Positions 32,601 to 43,862 of a stretch of 64,000 nt of DNA are shown here, one piece after another. The notes beneath the pieces were generated by a model. The model saw nothing but the letters and a program-made list of their open reading frames with translations. It was not told the DNA's origin and ran no database searches. The translations under genes were made by a program, and so were the position numbers. The stretch is from Taxillus chinensis (lineage: Eukaryota; Streptophyta; Magnoliopsida; Santalales; Loranthaceae): assembly GCA_023512835.1 (NCBI GenBank), contig CM042085.1, positions 49,271,069 to 49,335,068 on the forward strand, written 5' to 3'. Numbering within the stretch: position 1 is the first letter of the stretch; every line of letters starts with the position of its first letter.

Positions 32601-33500
32601 TTTTATTTACTAATAATGCATAAAGGTTTATGTTGTTCCCATGGTCCTTGTGGTTGTTAGTGTTGTCAACAAGATGTGAAAGCAGGTAAACGTACAGTCG
32701 AAGATCCATACTGGGTTGGATAACTTTATAGAGTGATGTCTTAGAGTGAGCTCGTAGAGGGAGTCTAACCATGTACTTTTAGGGTCGAAGATCCGGACCT
32801 TCAAAGACTCACAAGGTCAAAGATTAGCTGACTCGAAGATATGCAGGGTTGTAGATGATCAGACCATTTAGCTCGAAGCGCCTCTTACTCAAAGTTACGC
32901 AAGGTCGTAGACTCGTAGATTCATAGGTGTTGAACCCCATTTTGATCGGATTAGATCGCAATCGTACTCGGTGAAAGATCACATGACAAAGGACCACTTT
33001 GGGAGACCTTTAAATGCCCTAAGGTGAGCACTAAGTGATAGAGGATGAAATTTGGAAAACAATGCACTTAACCAAGCATAATTCTGAGCTAAAATGAATA
33101 AGTTATGACTAAAAGTCAAATCCGGAACATCATGGTCAAATCCGGAACATTGTGGTCAAATCCGCAGCTTTAATGATCCAGAACAGGCTTCAGCTCCTTA
33201 TACCGCAACATCAGTAATCCAAAAAAAGGCTATAATGATGTAGAGTAAGGAATCCAAGTCTCCATTAGCACAGTATAAGGGATCCGAACCATCCCTTAAC
33301 ACGGAGTAAGGACTCACTGATGCGGAGTAAGGAATCCAAGTCTCCATTAGCACGACATAAGGGATCCGAGCCATCCCTTAACACGTAGTAAGGACTCACT
33401 GATGCGGAGTAAGGAATCCAAGTCTCCATTAACACGGAATAAGAGATCCAAGTCCTCAGGAAGGTGTTCCATGATATTGAAAGTTCTCTCAATCTGAGGT
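32601..33500. repeat. Unassigned repeat DNA with 82-bp tandem units
   Basis: No coding region is recognised. 32690-32930 has dispersed TCGAAGAT and GGTCGTAGACTCG motifs. 33110-33175 has three copies of GGTCAAATCCGGAACAT or a variant. 33243-33480 has 2.5 units of an 82-bp repeat that begins GAGTAAGGAATCCAAGTCTC (33243, 33325, 33407). The CGGAGTAAGGA motif is the same one that forms the minisatellite of the copia LTR. Confidence 0.6.
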
Positions 33501-34064
33501 GGTTAAGCGGCGTGTCCTGCAGAGCGGTGGTATCAGATTGGAATACCTATTCCTTGGCACTCAGTAATGGTACCAGTATAGTGTGAGAGCTATCTGGAGA
33601 GTTGGAGGTTAAAAATAAGGAATTTGTTCCCTGATTTTAGTTTGCTTTAGGCTATGTCCTGACGTTTGTTGTCTGTATGGTTATGCTTTAAGCATGTATT
33701 GAGTGGAGGTTGTCGAGTGATAGGATCCCTACTGGGCTGTGGTTACTCACCCCTCCTGTTGTGTTTGTTTCAGGTGCTTACAGGAGCTAGGAGGTTCACC
33801 AAAGGTGGAGAACTTGTATGTGTTTATTTATTTTGTTGGACTATGAAAATTATGGTATAACCCTGGGGGGGAAAGAACATGTATGTATGTGTGTTTGCAT
33901 TGTGATTTGAAATGAGATTTTCTGTATATATGTGATATGGTTTTAGGGACGGCACCCGTGCTAAGGTCCCTTTTTTGGTGTTCTTACCAACCCCTTGTCC
34001 CTTCGGGTGCGGGCATGGGAATTCACTACCCGGTTTCTGCGAGCCGAAAAGTCGGGGCATGACA
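33501..34064 (+). repeat. LTR-like 3' end, plus orientation
   Basis: 33724-33795 matches the chromovirus LTR block at 13889-13960 (GATCCCTACTG, then TGGTTACTCACCCCTCCT). The segment ends TCGGGGCATGACA at 34064, the same type of terminus as B. Directly after it, Tat gag/protease sequence starts in mid-domain. This looks like the 3' end of a plus-strand gypsy LTR inserted in Tat2. The LTR start and a matching GAGTC duplication are not found in the window. Confidence 0.65.
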
Positions 34065-36544
34065 GAGTCCATCCACATTCACCACCGGGATGGTTGGAGG
34101 AACATAGGCTTGGCTCAAAACCTTCATTAGTGTTTCTCGGTGAGGTTGAGAATCCATCATTAACGAGAGCAATGAGATGCGAGCCGATTGTTGACTTAGC
34201 TGATCCACAATGTTATACTCGCTTTGCTTCATGAGTTTTAGGAATTCAATTATCTCTTTTTCAGTGATTGGTGCTCCTTTCCTTGTTGCCTCTGGCATTA
34301 GCTCAATGTCTAATTCCATGGTGTTTTCCTTCCTTGCTTTATCCACCATCTCAAGGGCATAAGCCTTACCGCTCCTAGTTCTTTTCTCTGTTGCGGTAGC
34401 TCCATGGACTATTTCGCAACTGTAGTTCCATGGAACTGCCTTGTCTGTCTTATAGGAGAAAGGAGCAGGAACACCTATGGTGAGAGGTGCAATGCCATGA
34501 GGTAATTGTGGGATGTCGGTTCTCTCCTCCTTGTCTAACACGGGGTTGGTGACATGGATAGTGAGAGGCCTAATTCCATGTGGTAGTAACGAGGTTTCTG
34601 GAGTTTTAACGTTTAAGACAAGGGGTATTGGTACCCATGGTAATTTGTGTGAATTGTCTCCTTGGATCATGTGGCTTTGGTTGTCCGTCTCTCCTCTTGA
34701 GAATTCGATCATCCTCTGGTCCATGAGCTTTTGTACCATGCTAGTGAACTCACTACATTGTTCAATATCATGTCCCCGTGACATTTTGTGATGAACACAT
34801 TGTTTCTCCAACTCTGTCCCCTTCTTTATCTTCAATGTGTCCGTAGCAAGTATATATCCATGTTCCTATAGCAAGTTCAACAAATAACTTTTCTCCATTT
34901 GTATTTGTAAAATCTTCTCTAGCCATCCTTCTATTGCTATATTAGTGACATCATGGGAATGTTTTGGGAGTGGATTACTGTTCACATTTGGCGTCCCAGT
35001 CAGTGCAGAAAAATCTAGCCACTTTACATCCTTTAAGGCCTGAACCTTCCCTTTGAATGTTATGCAGTTTTCGATATCATGTCCAGCTCCACCGGCATGA
35101 TATTCACATCTAGCATCTGGTTTATACCAAGCCGGGAGAGGAGACCTTATTCTCCCAAGGGTGTAGAAAGTACCAGCCTTGCTTCTAGGAGCTTGGGGTA
35201 TAATTCAGCATATGTCATTAGAATCGGGTTGAACTCTTGTCGTGGCCAACGAGGAGCCTAATTCACTCCTGTATATTAAGTCTGGGCCCTTGGTTGCCCC
35301 TATCCTTGGAATGCGGGTCTCGGTCCGTCTGGAGCTAACGCCCTTGGTTGCTCTTGGTATGGTGCTCTCGGTTGAAATGGGTTTGGTGCCATTAGATATG
35401 GAAATGGAACCCCTCCTTGTGGTAAATAGGGAGTGAATTGGGGAGCAGGAGCAGGTACAGCATAGGCAGCTACCGGTGACCCTCTATAGCACCCTGGTGC
35501 TTGGTAGAATGTTGGTTGTATTGGCGGGTGTGATTGGTATACCAGGTTAGTCTCATTTTCCTTCTTCTTTGGTGGCGGTTGAAACCGTTTTGATGCCTCA
35601 GCCGCATCACCCTTTAGCTTTCCTCCTTTAATTCCACTTTCTACATGTTCACTGGATGCAACCAAGTCTGCAAAGCTGCTGGAGACGTTACCGATCAACT
35701 TCTCGTAGTAGACGCCTCTTAGTGTGTTGATAAAAAGAGTAGTGAGTTCTCTTTCTGTAAGGGGAGCTTAGACCTCCGCAGCAGTCTCTCTCCATCTCCG
35801 TGCATAATCCTTGAAACTTTTGTCGGACCCCTTTTCCAAGGACTGCAGGGTCAGTCGGTCTAGCGCTAGCTCGGTGACGTGTCTGTATTGAGCCAAGAAG
35901 GATGTGGCCAATTCTTTCCAAGTCTTGATACAGTTGCCATCTAACTGAAAGTACTAGCGGAGGGATGCCCCAGTTAGGCTTTCCTGGAAACAACGCATAA
36001 ACAACTTATTTTCGCCTGCATAGGCTGCCATCTTTTGACAATACATGGCTAGGTGTGTCCTCGGACAACGGGTCCCATTGAACCTCTCAAACTCTGGCAT
36101 CTTGAATTTCGGTGGCAGCACCACTCCAGGGACTAAGCATTAGTCTTGTGGGCTAATCATGGAATAGCTGTCGATGCCTTCTACAGCTTTCAATCTTTCC
36201 TCCAGTCGTCTCAGAGTAGGAGACTCAACATTCTCCTTAGAAGCTGGGGAACCCACTACTTCCATTATATTTCCTGTTGCGGGCATAGTGAAATGAGTTT
36301 GATTTGGAGTATGGGGTTGTGTCATGGCAGGCTGACATGTGGGTGCCTGACTTGGACCCAGATTAGGTGGCAGAACTGCCTCCTGGCCCTATTCTTGTTA
36401 GTGATTTGGGGTTTCTCTTGCCAAGATTCTTTCTCTTTCTTCAGTCAGTTTGGTGAGCATGTCCATCATCAAAGCCATTTGCCCCTACAGGGCTTGTTGT
36501 GATTGTTCTAAACCCATGAGTCTGTTCTCTACTTCATCTGCCAT
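34065..36544 (-). pseudogene. Gag and N-terminal protease region, Tat2
   Basis: The segments in order on the minus strand are: the start ATG at 36544 with an in-frame TAG about 19 codons later; NQTHFTMPATGN and LRRLEERLKAVEG (36140-36325); the capsid core in broken frames (35688-36100); a Pro/Gln-rich stretch (35300-35698); the variant zinc finger CVHHKMSRGHDIEQC (34770-34815); and the linker up to SLLSLMMDSQPHRETLMKVL (34130-34180). It stops before the DNGS active site. A TGG or CAG to TAG change and several frameshifts disable it. Confidence 0.87.
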
Positions 36545-36665
36545 TGGTTGTGAATGTGATACCTGATTGTGGCGAGATCTGAGATTGTAAGAGTGCACAA
36601 TCCTAGAGAAAGGCTGCTACCCACCTGGGTACAAGGGAATTTTTATTTGATTTTTCCTTCGATAT
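34065..36665 (-). mobile_element. Tat2 fragment (gag and start of protease)
   Basis: A 2.6-kb internal piece of a third Tat/Ogre copy is colinear with Tat1 22860-25450 and Tat3 59200-61800. The left break lies in the segment before the protease active site, at the end of a gypsy-type LTR. The right break lies in the ORF1-gag spacer, at the start of the copia 5' LTR. No Tat2 LTR, ORF1, RT or integrase occurs here. Confidence 0.9.
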
Positions 36666-38957
36666 TGTAAGTCCCAAAGTGAGTCTAGAGGGGGGGGGGG
36701 TGAATAGACTTTCTTCGTTGGCGGAAGCTAGACTGTTAGCTGGTTTTGGATTCCTCTACAAATGACTATGATGGAAGTATTTATGGAGTAGACAACAGCA
36801 GTGTTGTGAGCGATAACGTGAGTGATGATGAACTATCAGACAAAACTGAGATGAGAGTAAATGCTCTTTTCTCCACAGATCTCAGTTATGAAAGTGATGG
36901 TTTATGATAGATTGATGTGTGGAAAACAACACAGAGATTAGACTTAATGGAAGTGCTAGATCTTTAATGAACAAAAGGTTCTTGAATAATCAGATGGATT
37001 ACTCTAGTTCTTGGTTCAACGCGGTGCACAACACTTAGAAGGATTCTCACCGAGTCTCTCTCTCTTTCGTTGGAACATCTATTTTTGGTTTTGCAAAGGA
37101 TTATTTATTTCAAGTGTGTCAGAACTATTATCTTGTGTTCTGTATGTTTCCTTCTTTTTAGAGAGAGGTTAAACTCTTGATTTTGTCGTTAAGTGTGTGA
37201 GAGATATATTTTTAAGATTAAAGTGCATGTGCGCCGTGTTGTCCATCCTGACAGACTGTCTTGCCGCCACTGAAAATGCGGAATGTCAGGGGATGGGTTG
37301 ATCTGCTCTGATTTGGAGATCAGATGCCCATACCGCGTGTTTGGCATGCAGTCGATCTTGGCCGTTCATCCATAGATGGTAGTTGGCAGCAATTAATGTG
37401 TCATTAAATGCGCTCAACTGCTCGGGACGGCACAGGTTTGCTGTACAAACCCTAGCTGATGATATCACTAAGTGGCTATGTTTAGGGTTGTAAGTCTGCC
37501 TCGGAGGTAGATGCCTCGTAGGTTTTGTTGGATCAAACCCAGAATTTGGATAATGCTAATAAAGCCTTATGTAATTTGATCTGAGATCTTTTGTGTTTAT
37601 TTGATCATTGCAGAAGATATGTTACTAATCCAGAGATGCACTCGTGAGAGCAAAGCTAAGGACAGGATACATAATCCTGATCCGGACAAGAGTGAGTGTC
37701 GTCAAACACTTGGTAAATAACCAAGTCACAAATACATACGGAATAAGGAACATTCGTGCGGACTAAGAACTTAAAGGCTACGGATTGCTGAATATGTTCC
37801 TAAGTACCTCAAACGGACTAAGTCAAACTAATGCGGAGTAAGAGTCTTGGTCAACGAGGTCGCACGAAGCAAAAGGATTGAAATGGAGTTAAATAGTTAA
37901 GTCTTCCCCTCAAGCGAACTAAAGTGAAGAAGACACGGAGTAAGGCATCCGAGTCTTTCATACATGCTGAGTAAGGAAGTATTGATGCGGAATAAGGATC
38001 CGAGTCTTTATTCGCACGGAGTAAGGAAATTAGATGCGGAGTAAGGAATCCGGATATCTTACTCGCCTGGAGTAAGGAACTTACATACGGAGTAAGGAAC
38101 TTACATACGGAGTAAGGAACTTACATGCGGAGTAAGAAAGTGCTGATACGGAATAAGTCATCCGACTTTTCAAGACTCGCCCGGTGTAAGGAACTTACAT
38201 ACGGAGTAAGGAACTTACATGCGGAGTAAGAAAGCGCTGTCACGGACTAAGGATTCCAGTACTAAATAGATACGGAGTAAGCAACCACTGACACGGAGTA
38301 AGGTTCCGAGCTTCATTAGCAACGGAGTAAGGAAAATTACACCGGACCAAGAAGACACTACTTCAACTCACCGCATTTAAAGTTATCAGCTCGTGGCGTC
38401 CCAATGTAAGACAAACTTATTGAATACCTGAAGAATCTTACACGTGGATCACCCGGATATGTGGACACAACCTCAATTGTATTTGGGAACTCACAAATGC
38501 ACTTATATTCTTCAAACCCAAGATCTTGTGCTCCAGCCGCAGTAGTCAAGACAGAGAGATTACCGAGGAACAGTTAGTGCTGAACGCATTCCGGAACTTC
38601 AAGTTCCGAGGTTGTCTCTTAGGAACGTTTGTATAGATATCCATACTTGTATATGTAAGAAGCGGGGCAAAAAGGAGAGTGAATTAGCCTGAATTAATTC
38701 TGTGCATGTACAAGAGCTCAAAGATACAAACTAGGCTAGAGTGTGAATCCCTTTTGTAAAACAGAGTGTAAGAGAGTTGCTTCTATTTTTGTTGTAATTA
38801 TCTATTGATAATAAAACAAAATACTTCCACTATCTAGTTATCTTCCGCAGTGATTCTTTCACTTAACTAGATTAGTGCTGTGCCTTAAAAGAATAAAAGA
38901 GTTTCGATAAGAGCCTATTCACCCCCCCCCCCCCCTTTAGGCTCCAAGGGACCATCA
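36666..38957 (+). repeat. Copia 5' LTR
   Basis: This 2292-bp LTR runs from TGTAAGTCCC to GGACCATCA. Near its start is an 11-base G run followed by TGAATAG; near its end is CTATTCACC followed by a C run, so the two ends are inverted copies of each other. The second half (37735-38340) is full of CGGAGTAAGGA units, including three perfect 20-bp units at about 38069-38140. No polypeptide is encoded. Confidence 0.9.
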
Positions 38958-38959
38958 AG

Positions 38960-38971
38960 TGGTATCAGAGC
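38960..38971 (+). other. Primer binding site, initiator Met tRNA (copia)
   Basis: TGGTATCAGAGC begins two bases after the 5' LTR end, as usual for plant copia elements. Confidence 0.92.
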
Positions 38972-39017
38972 AGTCTATTTGTTCAAAAGTAGAGATCCCA
39001 CTCTTTTACTCTAAGCA

Positions 39018-41317
39018 ATGGCCGAAGAAAGTAGTATGTTATTCAACACTCGCCTTAACTCCGGAGTGCACAAGAGCCCATCCCAAATCGAAGCAGCAGT
39101 GAAAACGTCGACCCACCTCAACCTGCTACTGCTGCCGCTCCTCAACCACGGAGTTCTGGTTTTACTCTGACGAAACCGCCCAAATTCACACCTGAACTTT
39201 TCTCCCAGTGGAAAGCTCGCATGAAGATGTTTATGGTATGCCATGATCATCTCATGTGGCCATGTCTTCATCAGGAGATCCCAATTCCGATGACTATTAG
39301 AGAACATGGAGTGAGGAGGCCAAAGACGGATGCCAAACTTACCAACGATGAAAGAGCCTGGCAGTGCGCTAGTGAAAAGGCTCTAGCTTATGTTACATCG
39401 TCTTTGGATTCCGAGGCTTTCACGGACGTCCAGGGCTGCACGTCAGTAAAAGCTGTTTGGGATAAACTGACAATCCTCTATGAGGGGAGTCAGTCCCAAA
39501 TGCAAAATGTGATATGTGCTCTCAGACAGAATTTTGAGAGTTTCAATCACAAACCTGGCGAATCCCTAGAAAGCATCTATCGGAGATTCGGCAAGCTCAT
39601 TCTAGAGCTAAAAACTGTCAATGAGCACTACACTCAGTCTCAAATTAATGACAAGTTCTTTTGATCCTTGCCGGATCGCTACTACTCCAAGCAGCTCCAG
39701 ATGCAAGCTGACAAAAACTGGCCATTCACTGCCCTTGAGGAAATCTACGGAGAGCTTCGGACTCATGAGGTCAGATTCAAATACTCTGCCCATGATGAGA
39801 AGATAGCTCGGAAAGAAAAGGGAGTAACTCTCAAAGCTACAGAATGCACCAGTAATCATCTGGAGGATGATACGGATGAGTCAAAAAATTCTGACTCAGA
39901 CGTGGAAGAGGAAATAGCTCTTCTTGTCAAATCCTTCGAACGATTCCTTCGGAAAAGTAGAAAAGGATTCAGAAGAGGCTCCTCATCATCCAGAAGGAAG
40001 GAACGATCGGAGTCAAGCTCCCAAGAATGCTTTAACTGTGGGAAAACCAGTCACTGGGCCAAGGAATGCAGATCTAAATCTAAGACGGCAGAGAAAAGTG
40101 ACAAGGTTACACCCCGACGTTCCACCTCGGACAACAAGAAGAACAAGAGGAAGGCGTTCGTGACAAAGTACGTCAGTGGCTCGGAAGAAGAGGAGGAATC
40201 CTCGGATGATGAGCCAACTCCTAAGCCGAACGTCTGTCTCATGGCAAATACTGAGGTATCTTCTATCTCTGAGCTCATGAGTAAATTAGAATCTCTTACT
40301 ACTACATGCGATCATGAAAAGAATGAGAGACTAATAATTACTCAAATGTACAAAGATATGGAAAGTCAGAACAAACGTCTTGAATTTACTATTACTAGAC
40401 TAGAAAAGGACATCGCTGACTTCAGGGGAAAAGAAGCTTGGTATCACGATCTAAGAGCTGAAAATCATCTGTTAAATACCAATCTTTCTGGCCTAAAAGT
40501 TATAGTAAAAAGACTCGAAAATGAACTTGAACAGGAAAGGGAAATAAATCGTAAGTGGCTTAAATCCGGGGAAATAGCCTCTACATTTAGGACTGATCCA
40601 GATAACATTCGAGTCAAACCTGACCTAGGCTCCGAATCACCAAACTCCAATACTCAAGCTAATGAGTGTCCTCCAGATTTCACTCCAAAACAAACCAACT
40701 TATATCCTGTTAGTACATCTAAACCGTTGGATGGTTTCATTTCAGGTGGCACCATAGTTTATGACTGTGGAGTTGAGGCTGTTACTGTAGTTCCCGAAGC
40801 AGTAGCACCCGTAACTAATGATGAAGGGAAGGCTGCTGCAGTTAAAGCCAAAACTGTAGCACCCAAAAAGAAAGGAAAGGCTAAGGCTGACGCATTTAGG
40901 GCCAAGAGAGCATCACCCAACCGCAATGGATTAGGCCACAGGGAACAGAGTAGAAAGTCTGTAAAATCTAAGAGACTTGTATCCCCTGTTTGTACTTCAC
41001 ATTATAGTGTCTGTTCCATCTGTAGGGAAATGGGTCCTTATCACTATGAATGTTGGAGTCTATCTAATAGCTGGCTTTGTAATCAATTTCAATCCAATAA
41101 AGATCAGTTTTATAAAAGGGGTTCTTCGAGCAAAACAAAATCTAAATCTAAAAGGAGTGTCTCTCCCAAGAAAACCCAAATAAAAGAAGCAGTTGAAACT
41201 AACAAGTTAATGTCAACTTGGAAAGCTAAAAGTCCTAGCAAACTCAAATCCGGAACTGTTGACAATACTGCTGCATTCTCTAACCGCCTGAAACAAGTTT
41301 GGGCACCAAAAGTGTAA
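39018..41317 (+). pseudogene. Gag of the copia element
   Basis: The ATG at 39018 (MAEESSML) opens a frame that shifts before 39177. The capsid region is at 39177-39664 (PPKFTPELFSQWKARM, ESIYRRFGKLILELK) and ends at a TGA at 39662-39664, probably a former CGA. The same frame then runs open to 41317. It has one CCHC zinc knuckle (CFNCGKTSHWAKEC, about 40026-40070), an acidic stretch, a heptad-rich likely coiled coil (40260-40560) and a long Lys/Ser-rich tail. The long C-terminal extension fits SIRE-type gag. One frameshift and one nonsense change disable it. Confidence 0.85.
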
Positions 41318-41721
41318 ACGTTGTCTTTCAGGAGCATCTCTGGAATGCATTGCCGGATCACTTGAAGTTAAAGATCAATCAAAGCAAGTGGATCCTCGAT
41401 AGTGGATGCTCCGGACATATGACGGGTGATCAGACTCTGCTCGTAGAAGTTAATGAAAAACGAGGTCCATCCGTTTCATATGGTGACAACAGCAAAGGTA
41501 AGACTGTCGCGTATGGCACTCTAACAAACGGCTGTGTATCAATCACTAAAGTTGCACTAGTCGAAGGTTTGAAGCATAATTTGCTAAGTGTCAGTAATCT
41601 ATGTGACAAAGGATTTCCTTGTTTCCTTTATGTCCAACTCCTGTACAAGAAGAGACAACTTATCCAGGAGATATTAAGTTATCCGGATCAAGAGATGGGG
41701 ACATATACTCAGTGGTCTTAA
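41299..41721 (+). pseudogene. Protease of the copia element
   Basis: The frame, offset by one from gag, contains WILDSGCSGHMTGD, the copia-type aspartic protease motif (Asp in DSG, about 41396-41430). It is followed by YGDNSKGKTVAYGTL and HNLLSVSNLCDKG. The gag frame overlaps it by 19 bp, so a frameshift, either programmed or acquired, separates the two. It ends by another frame break at 41721. Confidence 0.85.
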
Positions 41722-42780
41722 GAAATAATTCTTCTGACCCTGTATGCTTCCTCACTAAAGCTTCAGATGAAGATAGTTGGTTATGGCACAAGTGATGCGC
41801 GCATTTAAACTTTAAGACTTTGTCTAAGTTAGCGTCACTTGATCTTGTCACTGGTCTACCTAAACTCAAGTTCTCCAGAGACACTCTCTATCGAGAATGC
41901 CAATTTGGCAAACAGACCAAACACAGCTTTAAGAGCAAATCAGTTAACTCAATAACTGCTCCTCTACAACTTCTTCATATGGACCTTTGTGGTCCTATAT
42001 CTGTTCCATCACTAGCTGGTGCGAGATATACCCTTGTGGTTATCGATGATTTCACCAGATACACATGGGTGATGTTCCTGAAATCCAAGGATCAAACTTT
42101 TAAGCATCTAGTAGATCTCTTCAACTGGATAAGCAACTCACAAGGACTGAGCATTAAATGCATCAGGAGTGATCATCGTACAGAATTTGATTTTTCAGAA
42201 ATGAGATCATATTGTTCTGAACAGGGCATACATCATGACTTCTCTGCTCCCAGAACCCCACAACAAAATGGGGTAGCTGAGCGCAAGAATCGTACTTTAG
42301 TTGAAGCTGGTAGATCCATGTTAGCAGGGGCAACGCTTCCTCTCGCCTATGGGTCAAGCTGTGTCCACTGCCTGCTATGCTCAGAACAGAACTCTAATAA
42401 ATAAATCTACCATGAAAACACCCTATGAGATGTGGAGAGGACGAAAACCTTCAATTTCACATCTCAGAACTTTTGGGTGTACTTGCTATATACTGATAAA
42501 TAGCAAAGAGACCCGGAATAAATTTGAATCAAAATCTGATGATGGGATTTTTGTCGGGTACTCACTACATAGCAAGGCTTATCGGGTCTTCAATAGAAAA
42601 TTTTTTAAAGTTGAAGAATCTATCCATGTGACTTTTGATGAAGCTAATCTTGATTGGTCAAAAGTCGGTTCTTCAAGTTCTAATGTGCAGGACATGGACA
42701 GTAACGTCGATTATTCGAAGTTTATGAATGTTCCTGTTACACATCCTGACCAATCACGTGGCATCAGCGAGACACAATGA
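41722..42780 (+). pseudogene. Integrase of the copia element
   Basis: A GAG-pre-integrase zinc region (WLWHK, stop, HLNFKTLSKLASLDLVTGLP) carries a TGA at about 41794. The core follows: MDLCGPISVPS and VIDDFTRYTW include the first Asp, KCIRSDHRTEFD the second (TDNG is expected, here SDHR), and PRTPQQNGVAERKNRTL the catalytic Glu. A frameshift near 42350 leads to the C-terminal part with GYSLHSKAYRVFN (42556-42594). The core residues are nearly all present, but the frame is broken at least three times. Confidence 0.87.
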
Positions 42781-43862
42781 AATTGTATGGATGATGCTAC
42801 AGATGACTCGAACTCCGGACTACCATTTAGCTTCGGACATACTCCTACGGATACCCAAAATTCTGGAGCACCTTCAAGTCCGTCTGGACCAGTCAACACT
42901 GAAAGAAACAGTGTTGAAGAACCATCTAGTTCAACCGTACCTTCTAATGCGGAAACAACTAGTCCGGGCGAAGCTCAACCAGCGGATATTTCTGAACCAC
43001 CTAATCTGGAAGAGCTTCAAATTGCTCAAGATCATCCATCACATGCACAGAATTATAGATAGACTCGAAACCATCCTTCAGATCAAGTGATTGGTGATCC
43101 TACTGTTGGTGTAAGAACAAGAGCAGTCACCTCTAACATGAGTCTTTACTCGTGTTTTCTATCTCAAATAGAACCAAAGGTGGTAGATGAAGCTCTTCAG
43201 GATTCAAATTGGATAGAAGCCATGCAAGAAGAGCTGAATCAATTTAAGAGAAACAATGTGTGGACATTGGTACCCAGGCCTAAGTCTCAGCAAGTTATTG
43301 GAGTTAAATTGGTGTTCCGGAACAAGCTTGATACAGATGGAATAGTAATCCGGAACAAAGCTAGACTGGTAGCGAAAGGATATCGTCAAGAAGAAGGCAT
43401 AGACTATGATGAGACCTTTGCTCCAGTAGCAAGACTTGAGGCAATTCGAATGTTTCTGGCGTATGCTTCATATGAAAACTTCATAGTTTATCAAATGGAT
43501 GTCAAGAGTGCATTCCTGAATGGAGATCTTCAAGAGGAGGTTTACGTAGAACAACCTCCCGGTTTCATTGAACCTAAAGCTGGACATCTAGTCTATAAAC
43601 TTCAGAAAGCTTTATATGGTTTGAAGCAAGCTCCAAGAGCCTGGTACGACACAATCGTCGAATTTCCTACTTGCACACAACTTCCAAAAAAGGAAGATTG
43701 ACACCACCCTATTTCTACGAAAAGAGAATGGACACACTCTAATCGTACAGATATACGTGGATGATATCATTTTCGGATCAACGAATCCGAAGCTTTGTGA
43801 AGAGTTTGCTAAGTTGATGATAGGCAAGTTTGAGATGAGCATGATGGGAGAACTTAAAGGAT
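42781..43862 (+). pseudogene. Linker and truncated reverse transcriptase of the copia element
   Basis: A Ser/Pro/Thr-rich linker (42787-43062) precedes RT. RT is open at 43087-43701 with [53 protein letters not shown] and [15 protein letters not shown]. After a shift near 43665, the catalytic IYVDDIIFGSTN is at about 43749-43785. The coding sequence ends abruptly after MSMMGELK at about 43860, where LTR minisatellite sequence begins. The last quarter of RT and all of RNase H are deleted. Confidence 0.9.

Noticed and set aside
33520..33545. PBS-like TGGTATCAGATTGG
   Set aside because: It matches the initiator-Met PBS only in the first ten bases and no LTR end lies directly upstream.
42781..43862. 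Envelope-like ORF expected in SIRE-type copia elements
   Set aside because: The element is deleted from late RT to mid 3' LTR, so the region where an env-like ORF would lie is absent.
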